From contig CAWJJM010000012.1 of the NCBI GenBank assembly GCA_963843275.1, positions 1,178,001 through 1,242,000 of the forward strand: 64,000 bases of DNA, written 5' to 3'. The notes beneath the pieces were generated by a model that searched no databases, was not told the DNA's origin, and saw nothing but the letters and a program-made list of their open reading frames with translations. Shown piece by piece: positions 14,906 through 23,483 of the stretch. The translations under genes and the position numbers were made by a program. Positions within the stretch are counted from its first letter, which is position 1. Each line of letters opens with the position of its first letter. The DNA comes from CAWJJM01 sp963843275 (GTDB taxonomy: Bacteria > Acidobacteriota > Thermoanaerobaculia > Multivoradales > JBCCEF01).

Positions 14906-16795
14906 ATGACCTACGACGCCTCCTCCATCGAAGTCCTCAAGGGCCTCGAGCCGGTGCGCAAGCGCCCCGGCATGTACACCCAGACGGACCGTCCCAACCA
15001 CCTGGTGCTCGAGGTGGTCGACAACAGCGTCGACGAGGCGATCGCCGGCCACTGCCGGACGATCGAGGTGGTGCTGCACGCCGACGGCGCCGTCACCGTC
15101 GCCGACGACGGCCGCGGGATGCCGGTGGACCGCCACCGCGAAGGGGTGCCGGCGGTCGAGGTGATCCTCACCCGGCTGCACGCCGGCGCCAAGTTCTCCA
15201 CCAAGGACTACCGCTTCTCGGGCGGCCTGCACGGGGTCGGGGTGTCGGTGGTCAACGCCCTCTCCTCCCGCCTCGAGGTGCGGGTGCGGCGCGACGGCCA
15301 GGAGCACCGGATGACCTTCGCCGGCGGCGAGCGCGTCTCGAAGCTCGAGGTGGTCGGCAAGGTGCCCCAGCGCACCACCGGCACCACGCTGACCTTCCTG
15401 CCGGACCCCACCTACTTCGACGCGCCGCGGGTCAGCGTGCCGCGCCTCAAGCACGCGCTGACCGCCAAGGCGGTGCTCTGCCCCGGCCTCACCCTCCGCT
15501 TCCGCGACGAGGAGAGCCCGGAGAACGACGAGGAGTGGTGCTTCGCCGACGGGCTCGCCGACTACCTCGCCCGCGAGCTGGAGGCGGCGGAGACGATCCC
15601 CGCCGCGCCCTTCGTCGGGCGCCACCGCGAGCCCGACCGGGAGGTGGAGTGGGCCCTGGCGTGGATCGCCGGCGACGAGGGCGAGGTGGTCGCCGAGAGC
15701 TACGTCAACCTGATCCCGACGCCGCAGGGCGGCACCCACGTCAACGGCTTCCGCAGCGGCATCACCGACGCCATCCGCGAGTTCTGCGACTTCCAGAACC
15801 TGCTGCCGCGCGGGCTGAAGATCGCCCCCGACGACGTGTGGGCGCGCTGCTCCTTCATCCTCTCGGCGCGCCTGCGCGACCCGCAGTTCTCCGGCCAGAC
15901 CAAGGAGCGCCTGGCCAACCGCGACGCCGCGCTCTTCGTCTCCGGCGCGGTCAAGGACGCCTTCAGCCTGTGGCTCAACCAGCACACCGGCGACGGCGAG
16001 GCGATCGCGCGGCTGGCGATCGCCAGCGCCCAGGAGCGCGCCCAGGCGGCGAAGAAGGTCAAGCGCAAGAAGGTCACCGCGGGGCCGGCGCTGCCCGGCA
16101 AGCTCGCCGACTGCTCCAGCCAGGACCTCGAGCGCACCGAGCTCTTCCTGGTCGAGGGGGACTCGGCCGGCGGCTCGGCGAAGCAGGCGCGCGACCGCGA
16201 GGTGCAGGCGATCATGCCGCTGCGGGGCAAGATCCTCAACACCTGGGAGGTCGACTCGGCGCAGGTGCTGGGCTCGCAGGAGGTCCACGACATCGCGGTG
16301 GCCCTGGGGGTCGACCCGGGATCGGACGACACCTCCGGGCTGCGCTACGGCAAGGTCTGCATCCTCGCCGACGCCGACTCCGACGGCGCCCACATCGCCA
16401 GCCTGCTGTGCGCCCTGTTCGTGCGCCACTTCCCGGCCCTGGTGCGGCAGGGCCGGGTGCACGTGGCGATGCCGCCGCTGTTCCGCATCGACGTCGGCAA
16501 GCAGGTGCACTACGCCCTCGACGAGAACGAGAAGGAGCGCATCCTCCAGCACCTGGCCGACAGCGGCGTGCGCGCGCGGCCCAACGTGCAACGCTTCAAG
16601 GGTCTCGGCGAGATGAACCCGCTGCAGCTCCGCGAGACCACCATGGCCGCCGACACCCGGCGGCTGGTGCGCCTCACCCTCGACGGCGCCGGCACTGCAG
16701 GCGTCGAGGCCACCTTCGACATGCTGCTCGCCAAGCGCAACGCCGCCCAGCGCCGCGAGTGGCTCGAGGCGCACGGCAACGAGGCGGAGGTCTAG
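14906..16795 (+). CDS. parE: DNA topoisomerase IV subunit B (ParE)
   Basis: This is the ATPase subunit of a type IIA topoisomerase. At 629 residues it has the short ParE length, not the roughly 800 of many GyrB proteins. Visible elements are VLKGLEPVRKRPGMYTQ, the GHKL Asn/Asp sites VDNSVDEAIAG and DDGRGMPVD, the glycine-rich FSGGLHGVGVSVVNAL, and the TOPRIM domain with EGDSAGGSAKQARDR and the metal-binding DADSDG. The C-terminus FKGLGEMNPLQL is intact. The phrase HVAMPPLFRIDVGK is typical of proteobacterial-type ParE. Only seven bases separate it from parC, so the two subunits are an operon. Decatenation at chromosome segregation is the expected job. Confidence 0.94.
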   Translation: MTYDASSIEVLKGLEPVRKRPGMYTQTDRPNHLVLEVVDNSVDEAIAGHCRTIEVVLHADGAVTVADDGRGMPVDRHREGVPAVEVILTRLHAGAKFSTKDYRFSGGLHGVGVSVVNALSSRLEVRVRRDGQEHRMTFAGGERVSKLEVVGKVPQRTTGTTLTFLPDPTYFDAPRVSVPRLKHALTAKAVLCPGLTLRFRDEESPENDEEWCFADGLADYLARELEAAETIPAAPFVGRHREPDREVEWALAWIAGDEGEVVAESYVNLIPTPQGGTHVNGFRSGITDAIREFCDFQNLLPRGLKIAPDDVWARCSFILSARLRDPQFSGQTKERLANRDAALFVSGAVKDAFSLWLNQHTGDGEAIARLAIASAQERAQAAKKVKRKKVTAGPALPGKLADCSSQDLERTELFLVEGDSAGGSAKQARDREVQAIMPLRGKILNTWEVDSAQVLGSQEVHDIAVALGVDPGSDDTSGLRYGKVCILADADSDGAHIASLLCALFVRHFPALVRQGRVHVAMPPLFRIDVGKQVHYALDENEKERILQHLADSGVRARPNVQRFKGLGEMNPLQLRETTMAADTRRLVRLTLDGAGTAGVEATFDMLLAKRNAAQRREWLEAHGNEAEV

Positions 16796-16802
16796 GGGCG
16801 CC

Positions 16803-19172
16803 GTGGCGAAGCGCGGGCGGAGCCGCGGCGAGGGCGCCGACCAGGGCGCCCTGCCGCTGGCGGGCGGGGCGGGCGCGCCGCCCGCCGAGGAGCAGTCCAT
16901 CGAGGCCTTCACCGAAAAGGCGTACCTGGACTACTCCATGTACGTCATCCTCGACCGCGCGCTGCCCCACGTCGGCGACGGCCTCAAGCCGGTGCAGCGC
17001 CGCATCGTCTACGCGATGAGCGAGCTGGGGCTCGCCGCCGGGGCCAAGTACAAGAAGTCGGCGCGCACGGTCGGCGACGTCATCGGCAAGTACCACCCGC
17101 ACGGCGACAGCGCCGCCTACGAGGCCATGGTCCACATGGCCCAGCCGTTCTCCTTCCGCTACCCGCTGGTCGACGGGCAGGGCAACTGGGGGGCGCCCGA
17201 CGACCCCCGCTCGTTCGCCGCGATGCGCTACACGGAGGCGCGCCTGACCCGCTTCGCCCAGGTGCTGCTCGCGGAGCTCGGCGACGGCGCCGTCGACTGG
17301 GCGCCGAACTTCGACGGCACCCTGGAGGAGCCGCGGCTGCTGCCCGCGCGGCTGCCGCACGTGCTGCTCAACGGCGCCTCCGGCATCGCCGTCGGCCTGG
17401 CCACCGACATCCCGCCGCACAACGTCCGCGAGCTCGCCGCCGCCGCGGTGCACCTGCTCGACGCCCACGCCGACCGGGTCTCGGCGGCGGCGCCCGAAGG
17501 GCGCGACTTCGCCGCCTGGGTCGACTCGCTGGGCGAGCTGACCGACGAGCTGACCGAGCTCGTCCCGGGGCCGGACTACCCCACCGAGGCGGCGATCATC
17601 AGCGACCGCGGCGAGCTGCGGCAGATGTACCGCGAGGGCGTCGGCACGGTGCGGCTGCGGGCGCGCTGGGAGGTGCAGGACGGCGCCGTGGTGGTGACCG
17701 CGCTGCCCTACCAGGTCTCCGGCGGCCGCGTGCTCGAACAGATCGCCGGCCAGATGGCGGCGAAGAAGCTGCCCATGGTCGACGACCTGCGGGACGAGTC
17801 GGACCACGAGAACCCGGTCCGCCTCGTCCTCGAGCCGCGCTCGAACCGGGTCGACGTGGAGCGCCTGATGTCCCACCTCTTCGCCACCACCGACCTCGAG
17901 AAGAGCTACCGGGTCAACCTCAACGCCATCGGCCTCGGCGGCAGCCCGCACCGCTACAACCTGGCGGCGCTGCTCGTCGAGTGGCTGCGCTTCCGCATCG
18001 AGTGCGTGCGCCGCCGGCTGGAGCACCGCCGGACCAAGGTGGAGGCGCGGCTCCACGTCCTCGAGGGCCTGCTGGTCGCCTACCTCAACCTCGACGAGGT
18101 GATCCGCATCATCCGCCGGGAGGAGGAGCCGAAGCCGGTGCTGATGGAGCGGTTCTCGCTGTCCGACGCCCAGGCGGAGGCGATCCTCGAGACCAAGCTG
18201 CGCCACCTCGCCCGCCTCGAGGAGATGCGCATCCGCGGCGAGCAGGACGAGCTGATGCGCGAGCTCGACGACCTCGGCCGCACGCTGGGTTCGAGGAAGC
18301 TGCTGCACCGTCGGGTCCGCGAGGAGATCGAGGCCGACGCCGAGACCTACGGCGACGCGCGCCGCGCGCCGCTCGCCGGCGAGGCGCCCGCGGCCAACGC
18401 CCTCGACGAGGCCGAGCTGCTCCCCAGCGAGCCGGTGACGGTGGTCGTCTCGGAGAAGGGCTGGGTGCGGGCGGCGAAGGGCCACGACGTCGAGCCGGCG
18501 GCGCTGTCGTACCGCGCCGGCGACGCCTTCCTCGCCGCGGCCCACGGGCGCAGCAACCAGCTCGCCGTCTTCCTCGACTCGACCGGGCGCAGCTACGCGC
18601 TGCCGGCCCACACGCTGCCGTCGGCGCGGGGTCAGGGGGAGCCGCTGTCGTCGAGCCTCACCCCGCCGCCCGGCGCCTCGTTCGTCGGCGTGGTCCTCGG
18701 CGACCCCGACGACCCGGTGCTGCTCGCCACCGACGCCGGCTACGGCTTCGTGGCCCGGCTGGGCGACCTGCACACCAGCTACCGCGCCGGCAAGGCCGCG
18801 GTGACCGTCCCCGCCGGGGCGCGGCCGCTGCCGCCGCGCCTCCTGCCGGCCGAGGAGGGGGCGCTGCTGGCGGCGGCCACCACCGCCGGCTACCTGCTGG
18901 TCTTCCCGCTCGCCGACCTGCCGCGCCTCGCCAAGGGCAAGGGGAACAAGATCGTCAACATCCCGCGCAAGCGGCTGGCCAGCGGCGAGGAGGCGATGGC
19001 CGCCGCGGTGGCGCTGGCGCCCGGCGCCACCCTGCGCGTCCACGCCGGCCGCCAGTACACCAACCTCACCGCCGGCGACCTCGAGTCCTTCGCCGGCCAG
19101 CGCGCCCAGCGGGGCAGCCGGCTGCCGCGCGGCTACCGCCGGGTCGACGCGCTCGAGGCCGTCGCCGACTGA
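16803..19172 (+). CDS. parC: DNA topoisomerase IV subunit A (ParC)
   Basis: This is the DNA cleavage/religation subunit, 789 residues. The first 30 are an unconserved Gly/Ala-rich head, then YLDYSMYVILDRALPHVGDGLKPVQRRI. The quinolone-resistance region reads YHPHGDSAAYEAMV. The catalytic Tyr is in AAMRYTEARLT, with the Arg before it. The tower and coiled-coil follow (LRFRIECVRRRLEHR). The C-terminal domain has about five degenerate beta-pinwheel blades and no clear GyrA box, which agrees with ParC rather than GyrA. The GTG at 16803 starts right after parE. The convergent regulator gene ends 16 bases beyond its stop. Confidence 0.94.
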   Translation: MAKRGRSRGEGADQGALPLAGGAGAPPAEEQSIEAFTEKAYLDYSMYVILDRALPHVGDGLKPVQRRIVYAMSELGLAAGAKYKKSARTVGDVIGKYHPHGDSAAYEAMVHMAQPFSFRYPLVDGQGNWGAPDDPRSFAAMRYTEARLTRFAQVLLAELGDGAVDWAPNFDGTLEEPRLLPARLPHVLLNGASGIAVGLATDIPPHNVRELAAAAVHLLDAHADRVSAAAPEGRDFAAWVDSLGELTDELTELVPGPDYPTEAAIISDRGELRQMYREGVGTVRLRARWEVQDGAVVVTALPYQVSGGRVLEQIAGQMAAKKLPMVDDLRDESDHENPVRLVLEPRSNRVDVERLMSHLFATTDLEKSYRVNLNAIGLGGSPHRYNLAALLVEWLRFRIECVRRRLEHRRTKVEARLHVLEGLLVAYLNLDEVIRIIRREEEPKPVLMERFSLSDAQAEAILETKLRHLARLEEMRIRGEQDELMRELDDLGRTLGSRKLLHRRVREEIEADAETYGDARRAPLAGEAPAANALDEAELLPSEPVTVVVSEKGWVRAAKGHDVEPAALSYRAGDAFLAAAHGRSNQLAVFLDSTGRSYALPAHTLPSARGQGEPLSSSLTPPPGASFVGVVLGDPDDPVLLATDAGYGFVARLGDLHTSYRAGKAAVTVPAGARPLPPRLLPAEEGALLAAATTAGYLLVFPLADLPRLAKGKGNKIVNIPRKRLASGEEAMAAAVALAPGATLRVHAGRQYTNLTAGDLESFAGQRAQRGSRLPRGYRRVDALEAVAD

Positions 19173-19187
19173 GCCACCGCCCGGCGG

Positions 19188-19835
19188 CTAGAGCAGGCCG
19201 CGCCGCAGGGCGACCGACACCGCCTCGCTGCGCCGGCGCACGCCGAGCCGGCGCAGGATCGCCTGGGTGTGGCTGCGCACCGTGTTGACGCTGATGCCGA
19301 GGGCGGCGGCGATGTCCGGCGACTCCTCCCCCGCCGCCACGTGGCGCAGCACCTCGCGCTGCCGGGCGGTGAGCCCGGCGTCGGCGACCGCCGCGGCGGC
19401 CGGGGCGGCCAGCGGGGCCGCGAGGCCGGCCGGCGCCGCCAGCAGGCGGTCGATCACCTCGTCGGCCCGACGCCGGCGGCGCCGGCGCTGGAAGAGGTAG
19501 ACGACCGCCCAACGCCCGGGCGCCGGCCCGAGCACCACGATCACCGACACCCCGACCCGCGCCCGCGCGCCGGCGGCGTCGGTGACCTCGAGCTCGAACG
19601 CCTGCACCGGCTCGCCCTGCTGCACCATCTCGTGCAGGGCGCAGCCGCGCGGACACAGCCGGTTGCCGAAGACGTCCCGGGCCTCCAGGACGTCCGCCAG
19701 GCCGCGGCCGAGCGCCGCCGCGGCGGGGTGGCCGAAGAGCTCCTCGGCGGCGCCGTTCCAGGCCACCACCCGGTTGTCCGGATCGGTCGCCAGGGCCGCG
19801 GCGCCGGCCCGGGCGACGAGTTCGCTGGCATCCAT
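19188..19835 (-). CDS. PAS domain LuxR-type transcriptional regulator
   Basis: The protein has 215 residues. The N-terminal PAS fold (residues about 5-115) begins LVARAGAAALATDPDNRVVAWNGAAEELFGHP and includes a Cys pair in NRLCPRGCALHEM, found in a subset of PAS-LuxR regulators. A short Arg-rich/Ala-rich linker follows. The C-terminal GerE/LuxR helix-turn-helix reads LTARQREVLRHVAAGEESPDIA then ISVNTVRSHTQAILRRLGVRRR. The PAS may bind a cofactor or small ligand; nothing here shows which. The ATG at 19835 has GGAGG upstream and gives the family start. It is divergent from the MscS-FHA gene (119 bases between starts), which makes that operon a possible target. Confidence 0.85.
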   Translation of the reverse strand: MDASELVARAGAAALATDPDNRVVAWNGAAEELFGHPAAAALGRGLADVLEARDVFGNRLCPRGCALHEMVQQGEPVQAFELEVTDAAGARARVGVSVIVVLGPAPGRWAVVYLFQRRRRRRRADEVIDRLLAAPAGLAAPLAAPAAAAVADAGLTARQREVLRHVAAGEESPDIAAALGISVNTVRSHTQAILRRLGVRRRSEAVSVALRRGLL

Positions 19836-19954
19836 CGGTCGCTGGGGTCCTCCGCGGAATCCGCGCCGGAGCCTAGCAGCCGGCGTGCCAGCCCGTTTGC
19901 CAGCCGGCCGCACTTCGCATAGGCTGCGGCAGCGAAAAAACGGGCCCACGGATC

Positions 19955-21253
19955 TTGACGCCATACCTCGCTTCCGCCGTCAGCGCGGCCACCTCCGCGG
20001 TCGGGGTGATCCTCGTCGCGCTGCTCAGCCGCCGTCTGCGGCTGGTGCGGCAGCTCTCCTTCCCCCTCTACGTCGGCGCCATCGCGGCCGGCATGAAGGT
20101 CTTCCTCCTGCTGCAGGGGCAGGAGATGCAGGCGCTCGCCATCTCGCTGGACTGGGTGCTGCTGTTCCTGATCTCGGTCCTGGTGCTGCGCATCGCCGGC
20201 CTCTACCTGTTCGACGTCCACCTGCCCAGCCGGCGGGGCATGCGGCTGCCGCCGCTGCTGCCGGCGGTGGCGATGGGCGTGGTGTACCTGGTCACCGCGC
20301 TGGTGACGCTGCGGGTGTTCTTCCCCGAGATGCCGTTCGACAAGCTGTTCGCCACCGGCGCCGTCACCTCGCTGGTGCTCGGCCTGGCGCTGCAGCCGAT
20401 CCTGGGCAACTTCTTCGCCGGGGTGGTGCTGTCGATCGAGCAGCCGTTCCGCATCAACGACTGGATCAAGGTGTCCGACGTCGAGGGGCGGGTGGCGAAG
20501 ATGACCTGGCGCACCACCCACCTGCGCACCCGCGACAACGACACGGTGGTCATCCCCAACGGCAAGATCGCCGACCAGGACATCCTCAACTTCTTCTACC
20601 CCCACCCGCTCCACCTCGAGCGGATCTACGTCGGCGTCCACTACCGCACGCCGCCCTACCGGGTGAAGCAGGCACTCCTCGACGTCGCCGACCGCATCGA
20701 CTCGGTGCTCAAGAAGCCCACGCCGGCCGTCTACCTGCACTCCTTCGACGAGAGCGCCATCACCTACGAGCTGCGGGCGTGGATCGAGGACATCGCCAAC
20801 CGGCCGCGGATCGCCAGCCACATCCGCAGCGAGATGTGGGAGGAGCTGCAGCGGCAGGGCATGACCATCCCGTTCCCCATCCGCACCCTCGAGATCGAGC
20901 CCCGCGCCAAGACGCTGGAGCTGGCGCGGCCGGCGCCGCCGGCCCCGAAGCGCGAGGGGCCGCCACCGGCCCGCCTGTTCGTCTACCGGGGCCCCGAGCG
21001 CGGCCGCGTCTGCGCGCTCGACGGCCAGCCGGTCACCGTCGGGCGGTCGGCCTCGTGTACCCTGACCCTCACCGAGCCGCGGGCCAGCAAGGAGCACCTG
21101 CGGGTCGAGTGGAGCGACGACGGCTACGTCGCCCGCGACCTCGAGAGCCAGAACGGCACCGTGATCAACACGGACAGCCTCGACCGGCGGGTGCTGCGAC
21201 ATCTCGACCACCTGATCATCGGGGACACCGTGATCATCTTCGAGTCCGACTGA
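19955..21253 (+). CDS. mechanosensitive ion channel (MscS family) with C-terminal FHA domain
   Basis: The protein has 432 residues from a TTG start. The first 160 hold about five transmembrane helices. The pore-lining helix and beta domain of MscS follow: ATGAVTSLVLGLALQPILGNFFAG (135-155), FRINDWIKVSDVEGRV, and the VVIPNGKI block at 198-204. After the MscS alpha/beta domain and a Pro/Ala linker, residues 340-430 form a forkhead-associated domain with the phosphothreonine-binding set GRS (363-365), SKEH (378-381) and NGT (400-402). MscS channels relieve osmotic pressure; FHA domains bind phosphothreonine, so gating or localisation by Ser/Thr phosphorylation is plausible. The next gene, a kinase-like protein, starts three bases after the stop. 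Confidence 0.88.
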   Translation: MTPYLASAVSAATSAVGVILVALLSRRLRLVRQLSFPLYVGAIAAGMKVFLLLQGQEMQALAISLDWVLLFLISVLVLRIAGLYLFDVHLPSRRGMRLPPLLPAVAMGVVYLVTALVTLRVFFPEMPFDKLFATGAVTSLVLGLALQPILGNFFAGVVLSIEQPFRINDWIKVSDVEGRVAKMTWRTTHLRTRDNDTVVIPNGKIADQDILNFFYPHPLHLERIYVGVHYRTPPYRVKQALLDVADRIDSVLKKPTPAVYLHSFDESAITYELRAWIEDIANRPRIASHIRSEMWEELQRQGMTIPFPIRTLEIEPRAKTLELARPAPPAPKREGPPPARLFVYRGPERGRVCALDGQPVTVGRSASCTLTLTEPRASKEHLRVEWSDDGYVARDLESQNGTVINTDSLDRRVLRHLDHLIIGDTVIIFESD

Positions 21254-21256
21254 ACG

Positions 21257-23257
21257 ATGGCAGAACATCCCGAGAGCATCGGTCCCTACCAGGTCGTCGA
21301 CCGGCTCGACCCGGGCGGCGCCCTGCCGGTCTACGAGGCGGTCAAGAGCGGGGACACGGACGGGGTGGCGATCAAGCTGCTCGCCGCCGAGATCGCCGCG
21401 GATCCCGCCAAGCTGGAGCGCTTCGAAGCCGACCTCGCGGCGGTCTCGGCGCTCGACCACCCGAACGTCGTCGCGGTCCTCGACCACGGCGTCGCCGACG
21501 ACCGCCCGTACGTGGTCGAGGAGCTGGTGCGGGGCACCTCGCTCGCCGCCATCCTCCGCGACCGCCGCATGACCCTTCCCGAGGCGGTCAAGGTGTTCAA
21601 GGGGATGACCCGCGCCCTGGTGGTGGCCCACCGCCGCGACCTGGTGCACCGCCAGCTCAGCCCCTCGAAGGTGCTGCTCTCCGACGACCTCGCCACCGTC
21701 AAGGTGACCGGCTTCGGACTCTCCCGCCTCGACAGCGCGGTGCTGCCGCAGGGCACCATCTCCACCTCCCAGCTCAGCGTCGGCTCGCTCCACTACATGG
21801 CCCCGGAGCAGGCCCGCGACCTCGGCTCGGTCGACCGCCGCAGCGACATCTACTCGGCCGGCGTGATGCTCTACCAGATGCTCACCGGGCGGCTGCCGGT
21901 GGGCCGCTTCAGCCTGCCCAGCCAGCTCACCGGGGACGTGCCTCCCGAGATCGATCCCGTCGTTCTCAAGTGCCTGGCCTCCAACCCGGCGGACCGCTAC
22001 GAGAGCGCCGACCAGCTCCTGGCCGAGATCGAGCGGCTCGAGCACAAGCTGCGGCTGGCGGTCGTCGACGAGCTGCGCGGCATCTCCCGCTCGGTGACCC
22101 GCTCCACCCGCACCGTCGCCAAGAGCCGGACCGGCCGGGTGGCGCTCCTCGCCGCCGGCGTGGTGGCCCTGGCGGTCATCGCCGCCGCCCTCTACCTGCA
22201 GGGCGTCGGCGGCGACGTGGCGCTCCCGGCGCCCGACATCGGGTCCGCCGGAGCGCCGGCGGCGGCGCCCGCCGGCGAGCCGCTCCCCGCCACCGTCCCC
22301 GCCGACGACGACACGTCGGGGGCCCCCGGCGAGGAGGGCGTGCTGCCGGAGGACGCTCCGGGCGAGCCGCCTGCGACGACCGCCGACGGCGCCCCCGCCG
22401 CCCCGGAGGGCGCCGCCGGCAGCGCGGCGCCTGCCGCCGCGGCGGCGCCGCCGGTCCGCGAGCGACCCGCCGCCCGGCCTGCCGCGCCCGCCCCGACGCC
22501 GGCGCCGGCGCCCGCGGTCGATCCCGCCCTTTCCGAGCTGAAGGTGGCGCGCGACCAGATGTCGGCCCAGCTCTGGGGGCCGGCGATCGAGACGCTGCGT
22601 GGCGTCATCGACCACTACCCGGACAGTCCCTCCCTCGTGGACGCCTACTTCCTGGTCGCCGACGCCCAGTCCGCCTCCGGCCACTTTCAGGACGCGCTGG
22701 CCACCTTCGTGGAGATCCGCAGCCGCTTTCCACGCGCGAAGCGTGCCCCGGAGGCGGCCTACCGCCTCGCCGAGCTGATCGTGGCGAGCGGCGACCGGAG
22801 CCGGCTCAACGTCGCCCGGGAGACCTTCCGCGACCTCGCCGCCGAGCACCCCGACAGCTCGTGGGCGCCGCGCGCCCTGGCGGCCGAGGCGGACCTCGAG
22901 GCGGCGGCCAAGATGCGCCAGACCGACCCCGAGCTCAAGACCACCGTGCCCCTGTCGCTGGTCACCTGGCGGACGCTGGTGCAGAGATACCCCAAGGCCG
23001 CCGAGGCCGAGAAGGCCTACTGGGAGCTGGGCGAGGCCTACGACGACCTGAAGCGGTTCGACCTCGCCGCCGCGGCCTTCGCCGAGCTCGGCACCCGCTT
23101 CCCCGACACCCGCTACGACGCCTGGTGGCGCGCCGGGCAGCTCTTCGACCGCCGGCTCGACCAGAACGACAAGGCGGTCGAGGCGTATCGCAAGGTCCCC
23201 CAGAGCTCGCCCCATTACGGCGACGCCCAGAAGCGCATCAACCGCCTGACCCGCTGA
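21257..23257 (+). CDS. membrane-anchored Ser/Thr pseudokinase with C-terminal TPR repeats
   Basis: The protein has 666 residues. Residues 1-265 are a Pkn2-type kinase fold: the VAIK lysine (K40), HPNVV, MAPEQARD, and DIYSAGVMLYQMLTG are present. The catalytic residues are not: HRD reads HRQ (131-133), the catalytic-loop Asn is Lys138, and the DFG Asp is Gly152 (TGFG). The glycine loop is also degenerate. ATP binding may survive but phosphotransfer should not. One transmembrane helix (294-314) follows, then a Pro/Ala/Glu-rich linker (about 330-425) and a TPR domain (about 430-666, motifs such as YPDSPSLVDAYFLVADAQ) on the other side of the membrane. Its tight coupling to the FHA channel suggests a signalling or scaffold role. 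Confidence 0.85.
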   Translation: MAEHPESIGPYQVVDRLDPGGALPVYEAVKSGDTDGVAIKLLAAEIAADPAKLERFEADLAAVSALDHPNVVAVLDHGVADDRPYVVEELVRGTSLAAILRDRRMTLPEAVKVFKGMTRALVVAHRRDLVHRQLSPSKVLLSDDLATVKVTGFGLSRLDSAVLPQGTISTSQLSVGSLHYMAPEQARDLGSVDRRSDIYSAGVMLYQMLTGRLPVGRFSLPSQLTGDVPPEIDPVVLKCLASNPADRYESADQLLAEIERLEHKLRLAVVDELRGISRSVTRSTRTVAKSRTGRVALLAAGVVALAVIAAALYLQGVGGDVALPAPDIGSAGAPAAAPAGEPLPATVPADDDTSGAPGEEGVLPEDAPGEPPATTADGAPAAPEGAAGSAAPAAAAAPPVRERPAARPAAPAPTPAPAPAVDPALSELKVARDQMSAQLWGPAIETLRGVIDHYPDSPSLVDAYFLVADAQSASGHFQDALATFVEIRSRFPRAKRAPEAAYRLAELIVASGDRSRLNVARETFRDLAAEHPDSSWAPRALAAEADLEAAAKMRQTDPELKTTVPLSLVTWRTLVQRYPKAAEAEKAYWELGEAYDDLKRFDLAAAAFAELGTRFPDTRYDAWWRAGQLFDRRLDQNDKAVEAYRKVPQSSPHYGDAQKRINRLTR

Positions 23258-23483
23258 CCCGCCCCCGGGTACGCCGCGCCGGCACCCGCCGGCGCCCCCG
23301 GCGACCTCTCCTCCCACGGCCTGGCAGGGCCACATCCCGCCGTCGGGGGGGCGGGACGTGCCGCGAGCGCGCGCCGGCGCGTGGGCAGGCCTCCGCCCCG
23401 ACGGGTGGTGTGGGACGGAGCGGCGCCGCGTAGCCTGCGGTGGATCCGCTGGCCGATCGCCCGCACCGCGCCGAGAGCTGCCC

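Noticed and set aside
16803..19172. GyrA instead of ParC
   Set aside because: The C-terminal domain lacks a clear GyrA box, and the partner subunit is of the short ParE type with ParE-like phrases.
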